A stretch of 42,941 bases of DNA, from contig DHSR01000051.1 of NCBI GenBank assembly GCA_002410555.1, forward strand, positions 27,177 through 70,117. Direction: 5' to 3'. The stretch comes from Bacteroidales bacterium UBA5281 (GTDB taxonomy: Bacteria > Bacteroidota > Bacteroidia > Bacteroidales > Lentimicrobiaceae). Below the pieces are notes generated by a model. That model searched no databases. It worked only from the letters and a program-made list of their open reading frames with translations, and had not been told where the DNA came from. This document shows positions 32,625 to 41,920 of this stretch, piece after piece (position 1 is the first letter of the stretch; every line of letters begins with the position of its first letter). The position numbers were made by a program, and so were the translations under genes.

Positions 32625-35486
32625 ATGAAAAAGAGACATGTTTCGGGATGGGTTTCTGCCGGATGGCATGGGTTAGTTTTTACAGCTATTGTTTTGTTTT
32701 TTTCACCAGCAATGGCAGATAATAACGGTTACACTTGTTTAATGCTTTTTTCACAGGATTTGCCGGCAGTATATACAGTTACCGGAGGAGGAAACTACTG
32801 CGCCGGATCGCCTGGTCTTTCTGTTGGATTAAACGGTTCGGAAACCGGAGTAATTTACACCCTGGTAAAAAACAATGTACCAACGCCGATAACCCATCAG
32901 GGTGATGGACAACCTTTTATTTTCGGCTTGCAACATGCCGGTGTTTATACTGTTTCGGCGACCAATAGTTTTGGCACCATTATTATGAATGGCGAGGCAA
33001 TTATAACCGAACAACCCCTACCTCAGGTTAAGATCAAAGCAAGTGAAAACAGAATATGCAGCGGCACAGAAGTTACCTTTTATGCTGTTATAGATCAGGC
33101 GTCCAACCCGGTTTACCAGTGGTACAAAAACTATACTCCCGTGGGTGGAAATGAAACCACCTATACCTATGTACCTAACAATGGGGATTTAATCCAGGTT
33201 ATCGTTAGTTCAGGAGATTGTACCGGGTTTTCTGATGTTTTTGAAACCATCGTCTTTCCGGTAACTGCTGGAATAACAGTTAGTTGTGAAAACACCCAGG
33301 TGATAGCAGGTGAGCCGGTAACCTTTATTGCAGAAACTTTTAATGCAGGCAACAACTATCAGATAGACTGGTATTTAAATGATCAACCTTTAAATGAACA
33401 TGGCATTGAATTTACTTATCAGCCCGAAAACTCAGATGAGATTTACGCTACACTTGCCGTTGGTGATGATGTACCCTGTCTGAAGGAATATTTTTTTGAA
33501 TCAAACACCATCCTGATGTCGGTTTGCAGTAATTACCCTCAAGTTTTTACTTTGAACAGCGAGGGAGGATATCTTTGTGAATTTGATTATGGTATACTGA
33601 CTCTAAGTGGTTCTGAACCCGGGGTATTATATTCAGTATATAGCGAGAATGAGCAAGGCAATTATGTATGGTATCCCTTTACTGATGAAAAGCCGGGCAC
33701 CGGCGGTCCGCTTGAGTTTGATGTGTCGGCAGGAGTGTTTAAGATCCAGGCACAAAATGCCTGCTTTACCCTATGGATGGATGGAGTTTGTACCTTTGAA
33801 TATTACAATACCACCACACCAATTGTGGTCAGCAATAATGATATCATGGCTGGCACTTCCGTTACTTTCTCAGTTCCTGCCTGGAGAGAAGACTCCCCTG
33901 CTGCTATCTATATCTGGAACCGAAGCAACCAGGAATCGTATATTGGTGAAACATATACCTGCATTCCCGAAAATGGAGATTATATCAATGCCGGGATGAG
34001 AACTCCCTGCCAGAATTACGATTCAGATGGCAGTACCATCGTCATGTTTGTAAGAGACCACAATGCCCATTATACCAACTGGACCGGCAATTTCAGCAAC
34101 AACTGGAACAATGCATTGAACTGGGATAATGGATTGCCGGATATAACATCCATAGTAACCATACCTGAAATCGCGAACCATTTTCCTACGCTGACTACTC
34201 CGGCCATTTGTGCATCACTCATTATGAGCAATTCAGCGTCGTTTATCGGAGCTGAATATCTGGATGTAAAATCCGTAAAAATCACTAAAGAAAACACTGC
34301 AAATCAATTCCATTTTATCAGCTCCCCGCTTGCAAATAAAACAACCTGGGGAAATGTATTCCCCTATAATCAAAATGCAATATGGGTAAGAGAATATTGG
34401 GAAGGAACCGGCAACTGGGAAAATCATTCCATTAGAAATCTTGTTTCAAATGATAAAGGATATTCATATAAAGGATTACAATCTGGCCATGCGACCTTTA
34501 TTGGCTGGCTGACACACGGAGACCCGGTTTCGTGGTTATTTTATAACAATACAAGCAATGATATTGACCGCGATGGCTGGAACCTGATGGCGAACCCCTA
34601 CTCAAGTAGTCTCGACTGGGATTTAATATCCGGAAATGCCACAGAAGCTGCTGTTTATGCCTGGAACGGCTACAATTACATCTCATGGAATGGAAGTGTC
34701 GGAGCCTTAAACCAGGGAATAATCCCACCCTTGTCGGGTTTCTTTGTTAAAGCTTTAAACCGGGGAACCGGCCATTTTCAAATTACCAAAACCGCAAGGG
34801 TACATGCCAATGAAATCCCGTATAAGAAAGCTGATCCTTACGCGGTACTTGAAATTGAAGTAACTGATGGTACTTATGATGACAGGACATACTTCAGGTT
34901 GAATGACTTAGCAACACACAGCTTTGATCATAAATTTGATGCCCATAAACTGTTTGGAATCGGGGAGGCGCCCCAGCTTTACAGTGCAACGGATGGACTG
35001 CCATTAAGCATCAATGAGTTTCCATGGCAGAAAACCACCATTGAACAACACCTATGCTTTAGCTCCGGTATCCCGGGAAGTTACACCTTACACTTTTCAC
35101 CAAAAGGGATTGATCCCTATCTGAGCGCAACGTTCACCGACAGGCAAAAAAAGGTAAGTTTTGATCTCAGGATGCTCAGTCAATACAACTTTGATTACCT
35201 GCCTGGTGAAGACCCTAAACGATTTTTTGTGAAATTTTCACCCACAGTAGAAAAAGTAAATACACCCGATTTACAAGCTTATGCCCACAACGGCATCCTT
35301 CATTTGCTGAATAAAAACCAGATAACAGGAGAGCTTCATGTAGTATCAACCAATGCAGTGACTGTTTTCACTTCAAATTTTGGTGGCACTGACCATCAGC
35401 TATTCAACCTCAATCTTCCTACGGGAATATATATTGTACAATTAGTCTCAGAGAATGAGATACGAAATGTGAAAGTTGTCTTGTAG
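32625..35486 (+). CDS. Large secreted adhesin-like protein with T9SS type A sorting domain
   Basis: 953 residues. After a signal peptide (about 1-31) there are Ig-like modules. A cysteine-containing module (VTGGGNYCAGSPG... SETGVIYTL... AGVYTVSATN) occurs at about 50-130 and again, diverged, at about 305-385 (LNSEGGYLCEF, SEPGVLYSVY, AGVFKIQAQN); two further PKD/Ig-like domains (about 140-300) lie between. A middle section carries WTGNFSNNWNNALNWDNG, the usual start of a cargo carbohydrate-type beta domain. The last 75 residues (LQAYAHNGILHLL to GIYIVQLVSENEIRNVKVVL) are a T9SS type A sorting domain, so the protein should be exported by type IX secretion and attached to the cell surface. Ligand unknown; an adhesin or matrix role is inference. 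Confidence 0.85.
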   Translation: MKKRHVSGWVSAGWHGLVFTAIVLFFSPAMADNNGYTCLMLFSQDLPAVYTVTGGGNYCAGSPGLSVGLNGSETGVIYTLVKNNVPTPITHQGDGQPFIFGLQHAGVYTVSATNSFGTIIMNGEAIITEQPLPQVKIKASENRICSGTEVTFYAVIDQASNPVYQWYKNYTPVGGNETTYTYVPNNGDLIQVIVSSGDCTGFSDVFETIVFPVTAGITVSCENTQVIAGEPVTFIAETFNAGNNYQIDWYLNDQPLNEHGIEFTYQPENSDEIYATLAVGDDVPCLKEYFFESNTILMSVCSNYPQVFTLNSEGGYLCEFDYGILTLSGSEPGVLYSVYSENEQGNYVWYPFTDEKPGTGGPLEFDVSAGVFKIQAQNACFTLWMDGVCTFEYYNTTTPIVVSNNDIMAGTSVTFSVPAWREDSPAAIYIWNRSNQESYIGETYTCIPENGDYINAGMRTPCQNYDSDGSTIVMFVRDHNAHYTNWTGNFSNNWNNALNWDNGLPDITSIVTIPEIANHFPTLTTPAICASLIMSNSASFIGAEYLDVKSVKITKENTANQFHFISSPLANKTTWGNVFPYNQNAIWVREYWEGTGNWENHSIRNLVSNDKGYSYKGLQSGHATFIGWLTHGDPVSWLFYNNTSNDIDRDGWNLMANPYSSSLDWDLISGNATEAAVYAWNGYNYISWNGSVGALNQGIIPPLSGFFVKALNRGTGHFQITKTARVHANEIPYKKADPYAVLEIEVTDGTYDDRTYFRLNDLATHSFDHKFDAHKLFGIGEAPQLYSATDGLPLSINEFPWQKTTIEQHLCFSSGIPGSYTLHFSPKGIDPYLSATFTDRQKKVSFDLRMLSQYNFDYLPGEDPKRFFVKFSPTVEKVNTPDLQAYAHNGILHLLNKNQITGELHVVSTNAVTVFTSNFGGTDHQLFNLNLPTGIYIVQLVSENEIRNVKVVL

Positions 35487-35640
35487 GTTTAATTTCCAGG
35501 GCGGCGGTCCGTCTTAGGGGGATGGTTTCGTATTCGATCGTACATGCAGCTAAAATTATAGAGACGTTTTCCGCATAAGCAAATGTGAAAATGCTTAGCT
35601 TGTATCACGGAATAAGCAATCCTTCATTACTCCGGCTTAA

Positions 35641-35677
35641 AAAAATCGCTCCTCTTATATTCAGGGAGCGATTTTTC
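35641..35677. terminator. Bidirectional intrinsic terminator
   Basis: AAAATCGCTCC and GGGAGCGATTTT form an 11-bp stem flanked by A-run and T-run, serving the T9SS gene (+) and the small ORF at 35700-35906 (-). Confidence 0.85.
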
Positions 35678-35699
35678 ATTAACCAACATAAAAACAGGA

Positions 35700-35906
35700 T
35701 TAATTTAACAGTATAAAACTGTAATTTTCTGCAAGCTTGTTTGGTACAGTGACCAATGCTTTTGAATAATTCAACAAACAACGTATTGTAGCAGTGCTGG
35801 GTGATAAGGTTTGTTTCATGTTAAAGGTTATTTCCTTTTCACTCTTGCTTTCCGGTTGAGGTTGAAAATGATGAGAAGTAAAGTTTTCGGCCATAGGCTG
35901 ATTCAC
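35700..35906 (-). CDS. Small conserved-looking Bacteroidota protein
   Basis: 68 residues from 35906, or 64 from the second Met at 35894 (MAENF). The first half is polar and low-complexity; the second (KQTLSPSTATIRCLLNYSKALVTVPNKL...FILLN) resembles small Bacteroidota proteins with a PS-x-x-TI-x-x-L-x-N-x-S pattern that I recall but cannot name. The terminator 23 bp after its stop on the minus strand, and a lack of any other gene in this 700-bp region, support a real transcript. It lies on the same strand as the sigma factor, about 280 bp downstream of it and beyond that gene's own terminator. Function unknown. Confidence 0.5.
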   Translation of the reverse strand: MNQPMAENFTSHHFQPQPESKSEKEITFNMKQTLSPSTATIRCLLNYSKALVTVPNKLAENYSFILLN

Positions 35907-36136
35907 ATTTTAGGGTTGTTTATCAGATAACGGGATGAGTCATGTTTTTAGTATCAAACATTGAAAATAATTTGGCTGCAGAAAAATAATCATGCTCAAA
36001 CATTTTCCAATCAGCGTATTAATGTATATAGATAGTTATTTTAGTGGATATATAAATCAAATTCCTCCCTGGATTTAATGAAGTTAAATTGAGCCGGTAT
36101 ATTATTCTCTATACTCACATTTGCTGTGAGTCATAA

Positions 36137-36170
36137 AATAAAAAGCCTGCCTTCGAAAAAGCAGGCCTGA
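36137..36170 (-). terminator. Intrinsic terminator of the sigma factor gene
   Basis: GGCCTGC and GCAGGC arms (36161-36167 and 36144-36150) with a loop, followed on the minus strand by a T-rich run. It is 17 bp after the stop at 36187. A second small inverted repeat, ACTCAC/GTGAGT, lies at 36113-36131. Confidence 0.8.
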
Positions 36171-36186
36171 ATATTAAGAATAAAAG

Positions 36187-36774
36187 TCAGACGGAAAGCG
36201 AAATTTCTTTCTTTTCGATAAGTTTTCGCAGATTTATAAGGGCATAGCGCATGCGGCCGAGGGCTGTATTGATGCTTACATCGGTTTGTTCAGCAATATC
36301 CTTAAAGCTCATGTCAGCATAATGACGCATCAACAACACATCGCGCTGTTCGGGAGGTAAATGATCGATTAAGGCCCTCACATCCCGATGTATCTGTTCA
36401 GTAATCATGCGTTCTTCCACCGATTCATCGTAAATCCGAAGGTTATCCAGCAGATTATAATCTTCGTTGGAATTTTCCATAATAGGCATCCTGCGGGCCT
36501 TTCGGAAGTGGTCTATTACCAGGTTATGCGCAATACGCATTACCCATTGAATAAACTTACCCTCCTCTTTATAGGCGCCTGACTTCAGGGTATTGATTAC
36601 CTTAATAAAGGTATCCTGAAAAATATCATCTGCATGTTGTTTATTTTTAACAACCATAAAGATGTAAGAAAATACTTTAGTTTTATGCCTGGTAATCAAC
36701 TGTTCAAGACAGGCTTCGTTACCGGATAAATACCTGTTGATTAGCACTTGATCGCTAATGGAATGGGCATTCAT
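36187..36774 (-). CDS. ECF-type RNA polymerase sigma factor
   Basis: 195 residues. Region 2 is at about 5-85 (QVLINRYLSGNEACLEQLITRH, with DDIFQDTFIKVI and KFIQWVMRIAHNLVIDHFRK, which contact the -10 element), and region 4 at about 130-185 (LPPEQRDVLLMRHYADMSFKDIAEQTDVSINTALGRMRYALINL), which holds the HTH for the -35 element. No anti-sigma factor gene adjoins it. The neighbour is uvrA, divergent. I recall this close pairing from other Bacteroidales. Its regulon is unknown. The start at 36774 has an A/G-rich leader (agctcc on the plus strand reads GGAGGAGCT on the minus), a rare good Shine-Dalgarno match in this window. Confidence 0.9.
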   Translation of the reverse strand: MNAHSISDQVLINRYLSGNEACLEQLITRHKTKVFSYIFMVVKNKQHADDIFQDTFIKVINTLKSGAYKEEGKFIQWVMRIAHNLVIDHFRKARRMPIMENSNEDYNLLDNLRIYDESVEERMITEQIHRDVRALIDHLPPEQRDVLLMRHYADMSFKDIAEQTDVSINTALGRMRYALINLRKLIEKKEISLSV

Positions 36775-36890
36775 AGCTCCTCCTTTGCTGTTGGTTAATA
36801 AGTGTAGCGTAGAGGTTTATCCGATAGATTATTTTTTGGTGATTAATGGTTTGAACAGCTTAATATTCCTTTGTGGGATATTACTGGCTA

Positions 36891-36898
36891 CAAATATA
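36891..36898 (-). promoter_or_regulatory. -7 box of sigma factor gene
   Basis: Exact TATATTTG on the minus strand, leaving a leader of about 110 bases to the ATG at 36774. The divergent uvrA box is 43 bp away. Confidence 0.55.
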
Positions 36899-36941
36899 CG
36901 TTTATTATATTAACAAATGCAAGCTTAGCGTTAATTATTTC

Positions 36942-36949
36942 TAATTTTG
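36942..36949 (+). promoter_or_regulatory. -7 box of uvrA
   Basis: Exact TAATTTTG, ending 18 bp before the ATG at 36968. The TTG at its end (36947) could be mistaken for a start codon. Confidence 0.7.
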
Positions 36950-36967
36950 TGCCTCATAAAAGTAAAA

Positions 36968-39802
36968 ATGATTCAATCTAAACATATACCGGCCTCTCCC
37001 AAAGACAGTATTATAATAAAAGGAGCCAGAGTTCATAACCTGAAGAACATTTCACTCGCTATTCCGCGAAATAAATTTGTGGTCATCACCGGTTTATCCG
37101 GTTCCGGAAAATCCTCACTGGCCTTCGACACTTTATATGCTGAAGGCCAACGGCGTTATGTTGAGAGCCTCAGCGCCTATGCAAGGCAGTTTCTGGGGCG
37201 TATGAGTAAACCAGAAGTAGAATCAATTAAAGGAATTGCTCCAGCCATTGCCATCGAACAAAGGGTTTACAGTCGCAATCCACGATCAACGGTTGGCACC
37301 TCTACCGAGGTTTATGAGTATATCAAGCTTCTTTTTGCCCGCATTGGCAAAACATATTCACCGGTATCGGGCAAGTTGGTAAAGCGTGATACGGTAAGTG
37401 AGGTTACTGATTTTATTCTTGAGCTACCCCTGAATACCCAGGTTTACTTAATGACGGAAATTTTGCTAAAACACAACCGTAGCCTCGAATCTCAGCTTAC
37501 CATTTTGATGCAACAGGGCTTCAGCCGGGTGCTGAAAGGCGATGAAATTGTTCGCATAGAAGATTTTCTCAAGCAGCTACCCGATGAAACCAATGATTTA
37601 AAACTACTTGTCGATCGCATCACCATCCACCATGACGATGAGGACCTTAAACAACGTGTGGCTGACTCAGTGCAAACAGCCTTTTACGAAGGTGAAGGTG
37701 AGTGTTTTTGCCGCTTCGAAACCACTGATGGAAAGGTGAAAACGGAATCGTTTTCCAATCGGTTTGAGGTCGATGGAATCCTGTTTGAAGAACCTTCGGT
37801 AAACCTGTTTAGTTTTAACAATCCCTATGGTGCCTGTAAAACCTGTGAAGGTTATGGAAGCATCATCGGCATTGATGCGGATCTGGTTATTCCCAACAAA
37901 AGTCTTTCAGTATATGATGATGCCATCGCCTGCTGGAAAGGAGAAAAATTAAGTGAATGGAAAGATGTGCTTGTAAGGAATGCCTATAAATTTGATTTTC
38001 CGGTGCATAAACCCTGGTATGAACTGACTTCAGAACAGCGTAAACTGGTTTGGAAAGGCAATCAATATTTTGGAGGACTTAACGAATTCTTTAAATTTGT
38101 GGAAGATCAAACCTATAAGATTCAATACCGGGTTTTGTTAAGCAGATATCGGGGCAAAACGTTGTGCCCCGAGTGCCAGGGTACCCGCCTGCGAAGCGAT
38201 GCATCGTATGTGAGAGTTGGCGGAAAGAATGTTACGGAGCTGGTATTGATGCCGGTAGACCAGGCCCATCAGTTTTTCGACACCTTAAAATTAAACGATC
38301 AGGATTATGCTATTTCTAAACGTTTAATACTCGAAATTACCAACCGTTTAAACTTTCTTTGCGAGGTCGGTCTGGGTTATCTTACGCTTAACCGGCTCTC
38401 GTCTTCACTATCGGGAGGTGAATCTCAACGCATCAATCTGGCCACTTCTCTGGGCAGCAGTCTGGTAGGCAGTATGTATATACTGGACGAACCCAGTATA
38501 GGTTTGCATTCGCGTGATACCAAGCAACTGATTAACGTGCTTCGGCAATTAAAAAAACTGGGCAATTCAGTTATTGTTGTGGAACACGACGAGGAAATTA
38601 TGCATGCTGCCGATCATTTGATTGATATTGGCCCGGAAGCGGGTGAAAATGGAGGCGAAGTGATGTATGAAGGGCCTTTTGAAGGCTTAATTCACGATGA
38701 TAAGAGTTTAACAGCCTTATACCTTACTCATCGCATGCAGATTCCCGTTCCGGGGCAACGGCGAAAATGGCGGGATTATATTGAACTTAAAGGCGTACGC
38801 GAAAATAATCTGAAAGGCTTCGATGTTAAAATTCCACTCAATATTTTGGTTGCGGTCACCGGAGTAAGTGGCTCAGGCAAAACTTCGCTGATCAAACGGG
38901 TATTGTATCCTGCCTTGAAAAAGATACACGGAGGTTATGGTGAAAAGACCGGACAATTTGATCGGCTGGCAGGCGATCATCATAAAATTACCGATGTAGA
39001 AATGGTTGATCAGAATCCCATCGGACGTTCCTCACGGTCTAATCCGGCTACTTATGTTAAAGCATTTGATGAAATCAGGGCCTTATTCGCAGATGTGCCT
39101 CTGGCGCATACCCGCGGTTATAAGCCGGGTTTCTTTTCATTTAATGTGGAAGGCGGTCGCTGCGAAGAATGTGAAGGTGAAGGTATGGTGCAAATCGGAA
39201 TGCAGTTTATGGCTGATATACATCTTACCTGCGAAAGTTGTAAAGGCAGGCGCTATAAAGAGGAAGTACTCGAAGTAACTTACAGAGGAAAAAATATAGC
39301 TGACATTCTGGAACTTACTATAAATCAGGCAATAGCCTTTTTTAGTGAAAATCAGGAAGCATCCACACTTGAAAATCGTATTGTTCAAAAGCTGAAACCA
39401 CTTGCCGATACGGGTTTGGGATATCTGCGTATGGGACAATCCTCAGATACCTTAAGTGGCGGCGAAGCACAGAGAATAAAATTAGCAAGCTTCCTTACCA
39501 AGGGCACATCAGACAAACCAACTTTATTCATATTTGATGAACCCACTACCGGCCTGCATTTTCATGACATAAACAAATTACTTTCCTCGTTTAACGCATT
39601 GATAGCCAATGGACACAGTATAATTGTCATAGAACACAACCTGGACGTGGTTAAGAATGCTGACTGGATCATTGACCTGGGACCAGAAGGAGGCGATGAT
39701 GGTGGAAATCTTGTTTTCGAAGGTTTGCCCGAAGAACTTATTAAATCAGAGCGATCCTATACCGGAAAATATCTGGCTCCCAAATTACCCAGGAAACAGT
39801 GA
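36968..39802 (+). CDS. uvrA: Excinuclease ABC subunit A
   Basis: 944 residues, full length. UvrA is the damage-recognition ATPase of nucleotide excision repair. It has two ABC ATPase halves: the first with GLSGSGKSSLAFDT and LSGGESQRINLATSL, the second with GVSGSGKTSLIKRVLYPAL and LSGGEAQRIKLASFL. Zinc-binding CxxC pairs include CKTCEGYG/CPECQG in the first half and CEECEGEG/CESCKG in the second. The start is ATG 36968 because the open frame's extension to 36947 (a TTG) lies inside the -7 box. The gene is separate from the divergent sigma factor gene; uvrB and uvrC are not in the window. Confidence 0.97.
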   Translation: MIQSKHIPASPKDSIIIKGARVHNLKNISLAIPRNKFVVITGLSGSGKSSLAFDTLYAEGQRRYVESLSAYARQFLGRMSKPEVESIKGIAPAIAIEQRVYSRNPRSTVGTSTEVYEYIKLLFARIGKTYSPVSGKLVKRDTVSEVTDFILELPLNTQVYLMTEILLKHNRSLESQLTILMQQGFSRVLKGDEIVRIEDFLKQLPDETNDLKLLVDRITIHHDDEDLKQRVADSVQTAFYEGEGECFCRFETTDGKVKTESFSNRFEVDGILFEEPSVNLFSFNNPYGACKTCEGYGSIIGIDADLVIPNKSLSVYDDAIACWKGEKLSEWKDVLVRNAYKFDFPVHKPWYELTSEQRKLVWKGNQYFGGLNEFFKFVEDQTYKIQYRVLLSRYRGKTLCPECQGTRLRSDASYVRVGGKNVTELVLMPVDQAHQFFDTLKLNDQDYAISKRLILEITNRLNFLCEVGLGYLTLNRLSSSLSGGESQRINLATSLGSSLVGSMYILDEPSIGLHSRDTKQLINVLRQLKKLGNSVIVVEHDEEIMHAADHLIDIGPEAGENGGEVMYEGPFEGLIHDDKSLTALYLTHRMQIPVPGQRRKWRDYIELKGVRENNLKGFDVKIPLNILVAVTGVSGSGKTSLIKRVLYPALKKIHGGYGEKTGQFDRLAGDHHKITDVEMVDQNPIGRSSRSNPATYVKAFDEIRALFADVPLAHTRGYKPGFFSFNVEGGRCEECEGEGMVQIGMQFMADIHLTCESCKGRRYKEEVLEVTYRGKNIADILELTINQAIAFFSENQEASTLENRIVQKLKPLADTGLGYLRMGQSSDTLSGGEAQRIKLASFLTKGTSDKPTLFIFDEPTTGLHFHDINKLLSSFNALIANGHSIIVIEHNLDVVKNADWIIDLGPEGGDDGGNLVFEGLPEELIKSERSYTGKYLAPKLPRKQ

Positions 39803-40016
39803 AAACAAGCCCGTTACTTTTGAATTACCATAAAAAATATTCACTTGCCGGTGCATTACAAATGCTAAAAAGTGGCATAAACAGGTATATCTTGATTTTT
39901 TTGTCAAAAGTCATGGTAACTCTGGCAAATGCAACTAAAATATTACTAATTTAGTACTTTCTTAGCCGGTCGCTTCCGGATAAGTTGAGTTATTAAAAAC
40001 ACTTGTACCTATTTCT

Positions 40017-41720
40017 ATGGAAAATCAAACCATGCCCGAAGAACATTCTGCATCTCAGCAGCAGATACTTAAGGAAAATCAGAAACTCAAGGAAGAGCTG
40101 AAGCACTTTGAATATTTAAAACAGCAGGAACAGGAGCTGATAAGCGCCAAGGAAGAAGCAGAGCGTGAAAACCGCATGAAATCTGATTTTTTGGCGATGA
40201 TGAGTCATGAAATCCGCACTCCGATGAATGGAGTAATCGGTATGACCAGTTTACTGCTGGACACTAACCTTACTGTTGAACAGAAGAATTATGTTGAAAC
40301 ACTCAGGGTAAGTGCTGACAATCTGATGACCATCATAAATGACATTCTCGATTTTTCTAAAATAGAGTCGGGTAAGATGAACCTGGAAGAAGCGCCCTTT
40401 GAATTGCGAAACTGCATTGAAGATGCCCTCGACCTTTTTGCCCAAAAGGCGATTGAACGGGGTATTGATCTGCTTTATCTCATTCAGCCTGATGTTTCGC
40501 CTTTTCTTATCGGGGATATCACCCGCCTGCGTCAGATACTTATCAACCTCATTAACAATGCGATAAAGTTTACTGAAGAGGGTGAAGTATTTATCTCTAT
40601 TGAAAAAGTCAACGATCTGGACGGATATCACGAATTGCAGTTTTCGGTACGCGACAGCGGCATAGGGATTGCAAAAGACAAGATTGATATATTATTTAAC
40701 CCATTTACTCAGGCCGATTCATCCACAACCCGGCGCTACGGGGGAACCGGCCTTGGGCTTGCCATTGCCAGGCACCTGGTTGAAATGATGGACGGGCGCA
40801 TCTGGGTAGAAAGTGAAGCAGGCAAAGGTTCAACATTTTATTTCACCGTTAAACTCCGAACTTCAGGCATAGGTAAAACCAAGCTTTACGTGAGGGGACA
40901 AATTCCTGAACTTAAAAACAGCCGGGTACTCATCGTAGATGACAATGAAACAAACCGGCACATTTTCACCCTTCAGTTTGAATCCTGGGGCATGATACCC
41001 TATACAGCCAAGTCCGGACAAGAAGCCCTGACCATTATCGAAGAAGACGATGAGCCTTTTGACCTGGCTGTTATTGACATGCAAATGCCTACCATGGATG
41101 GACTGGAACTCGGAAGAGCCGTAAAAGCCATGCCTTTTAAAGGAGAAGTACCCATGATCATGCTTACCTCTCTGGGCAAAATAAACAAACTTCCTACCGA
41201 CGTATTCGATGCTCAGTTGTCGAAACCCATAAAGCTTGCCGAACTATTTGAGGAAGTACTTAGGGTAATTGCTGAAGCCCGAAGCCGGCGCAGCAATCTT
41301 GCAGATCACAATATCGATAAAAATCTCTCGGCCAAACTACCAATGCGTATTTTGCTTGCCGAAGACAATATCACCAATCAGGACCTGGTGATTACACTGT
41401 TAAGTAAAATGGGTTATAAAATTGATGCAGTGGAAAATGGTCGGAAAGTCCTTGAAATGATGGAACGTAAGAAATACGATATCATTCTGATGGATATTCA
41501 AATGCCCGTGATGAACGGTATGGAAGCAACAAAAGCCATCTGCGAGAAATATCCTGAAGAAGAACGCCCAAGCATTATCGCCATCACCGCCAATGCCATG
41601 CCGGGTGACCGTGAACGTTATCTTAATGCCGGTATGGTAGATTACCTGCCCAAACCCATTAAATTTAAAGATGTACAAAATGTACTTATCAAATGGGGAA
41701 AGAAAAAACAAACTACTTGA
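40017..41720 (+). CDS. Soluble hybrid histidine kinase with two receiver domains
   Basis: 567 residues without membrane helices or sensor domain. Order: N-terminal coiled coil (about 1-52), HisKA with H64 (MMSHEIRTPMNGVIG), HATPase (about 150-275; LINNAIKFT, FSVRDSGIGIAKDKI, GGTGLGLAIARHLVEMM), REC1 (about 300-420; phospho-Asp D354 in VIDMQMP) and REC2 (about 440-560; D493 in ILMDIQMP). The BarA/LuxQ-like kinase-REC arrangement feeds an HPt partner. The likely HPt is elsewhere in the window (21663-22058) and a receiver close to REC2 is at 3913-4308. How it senses a signal, without any sensor domain, is unknown; the coiled coil or a bound partner may do it. The leader has an exact TACTTTTG at 39815-39822, 194 bp upstream, and a nearer TACTTTCT. 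Confidence 0.9.
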   Translation: MENQTMPEEHSASQQQILKENQKLKEELKHFEYLKQQEQELISAKEEAERENRMKSDFLAMMSHEIRTPMNGVIGMTSLLLDTNLTVEQKNYVETLRVSADNLMTIINDILDFSKIESGKMNLEEAPFELRNCIEDALDLFAQKAIERGIDLLYLIQPDVSPFLIGDITRLRQILINLINNAIKFTEEGEVFISIEKVNDLDGYHELQFSVRDSGIGIAKDKIDILFNPFTQADSSTTRRYGGTGLGLAIARHLVEMMDGRIWVESEAGKGSTFYFTVKLRTSGIGKTKLYVRGQIPELKNSRVLIVDDNETNRHIFTLQFESWGMIPYTAKSGQEALTIIEEDDEPFDLAVIDMQMPTMDGLELGRAVKAMPFKGEVPMIMLTSLGKINKLPTDVFDAQLSKPIKLAELFEEVLRVIAEARSRRSNLADHNIDKNLSAKLPMRILLAEDNITNQDLVITLLSKMGYKIDAVENGRKVLEMMERKKYDIILMDIQMPVMNGMEATKAICEKYPEEERPSIIAITANAMPGDRERYLNAGMVDYLPKPIKFKDVQNVLIKWGKKKQTT

Positions 41721-41796
41721 GCTAAGGGGAGACAGGATTGGCGACAAATTCCATCCTGAAAAAATAAAATAGAAATTCCGCTGAATCTGAAAACGC

Positions 41797-41821
41797 AAAG
41801 AGCTGCAAATTGCAGCTCTTT
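41797..41821. terminator. Bidirectional terminator between hybrid kinase and tRNA
   Basis: AAAGAGCTGCAA and TTGCAGCTCTTT form a perfect stem with a single-base centre (41797-41821), with A- and T-rich flanks. It can end the tRNA transcript (-) and the hybrid kinase transcript (+). Confidence 0.8.
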
Positions 41822-41829
41822 AAATTTTG

Positions 41830-41903
41830 TAGCGGGGACGAGAATTGAACTCGTGACCTCCGGGTTATGAATCCGACGCTCTAACCATCTGAGCTACCCC
41901 GCC
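41830..41903 (-). tRNA. tRNA-Met (CAT anticodon)
   Basis: A 74-base cloverleaf folds on the minus strand: acceptor GGCGGGG with CCCCGCT (first pair G-U), D-arm GCTC/GAGC, anticodon loop TTCATAA, T-arm ACGAG/CTCGT with loop TTCAATT, discriminator A. CCA is not encoded, as usual in Bacteroidota. C11-G24 and the acceptor stem fit an elongator rather than an initiator; lysidine-modified tRNA-Ile (CAT) cannot be wholly excluded by reading. A31 faces C39, a weak pair at the base of the loop. An exact TACTTTTG at 41921-41928 is its promoter. Confidence 0.92.
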
Positions 41904-41920
41904 AAATGCTTTTGGGAGTG

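Noticed and set aside
36947..36967. Alternative TTG start for uvrA, adding seven residues
   Set aside because: The TTG is the end of the exact -7 box TAATTTTG and would lie upstream of the expected transcription start; the ATG at 36968 fits.
41830..41903. A31-C39 mismatch in the tRNA as a sign of a pseudogene
   Set aside because: All other stems pair well, a promoter and terminator flank it, and similar anticodon stems occur in Bacteroidota tRNA-Met as I recall.
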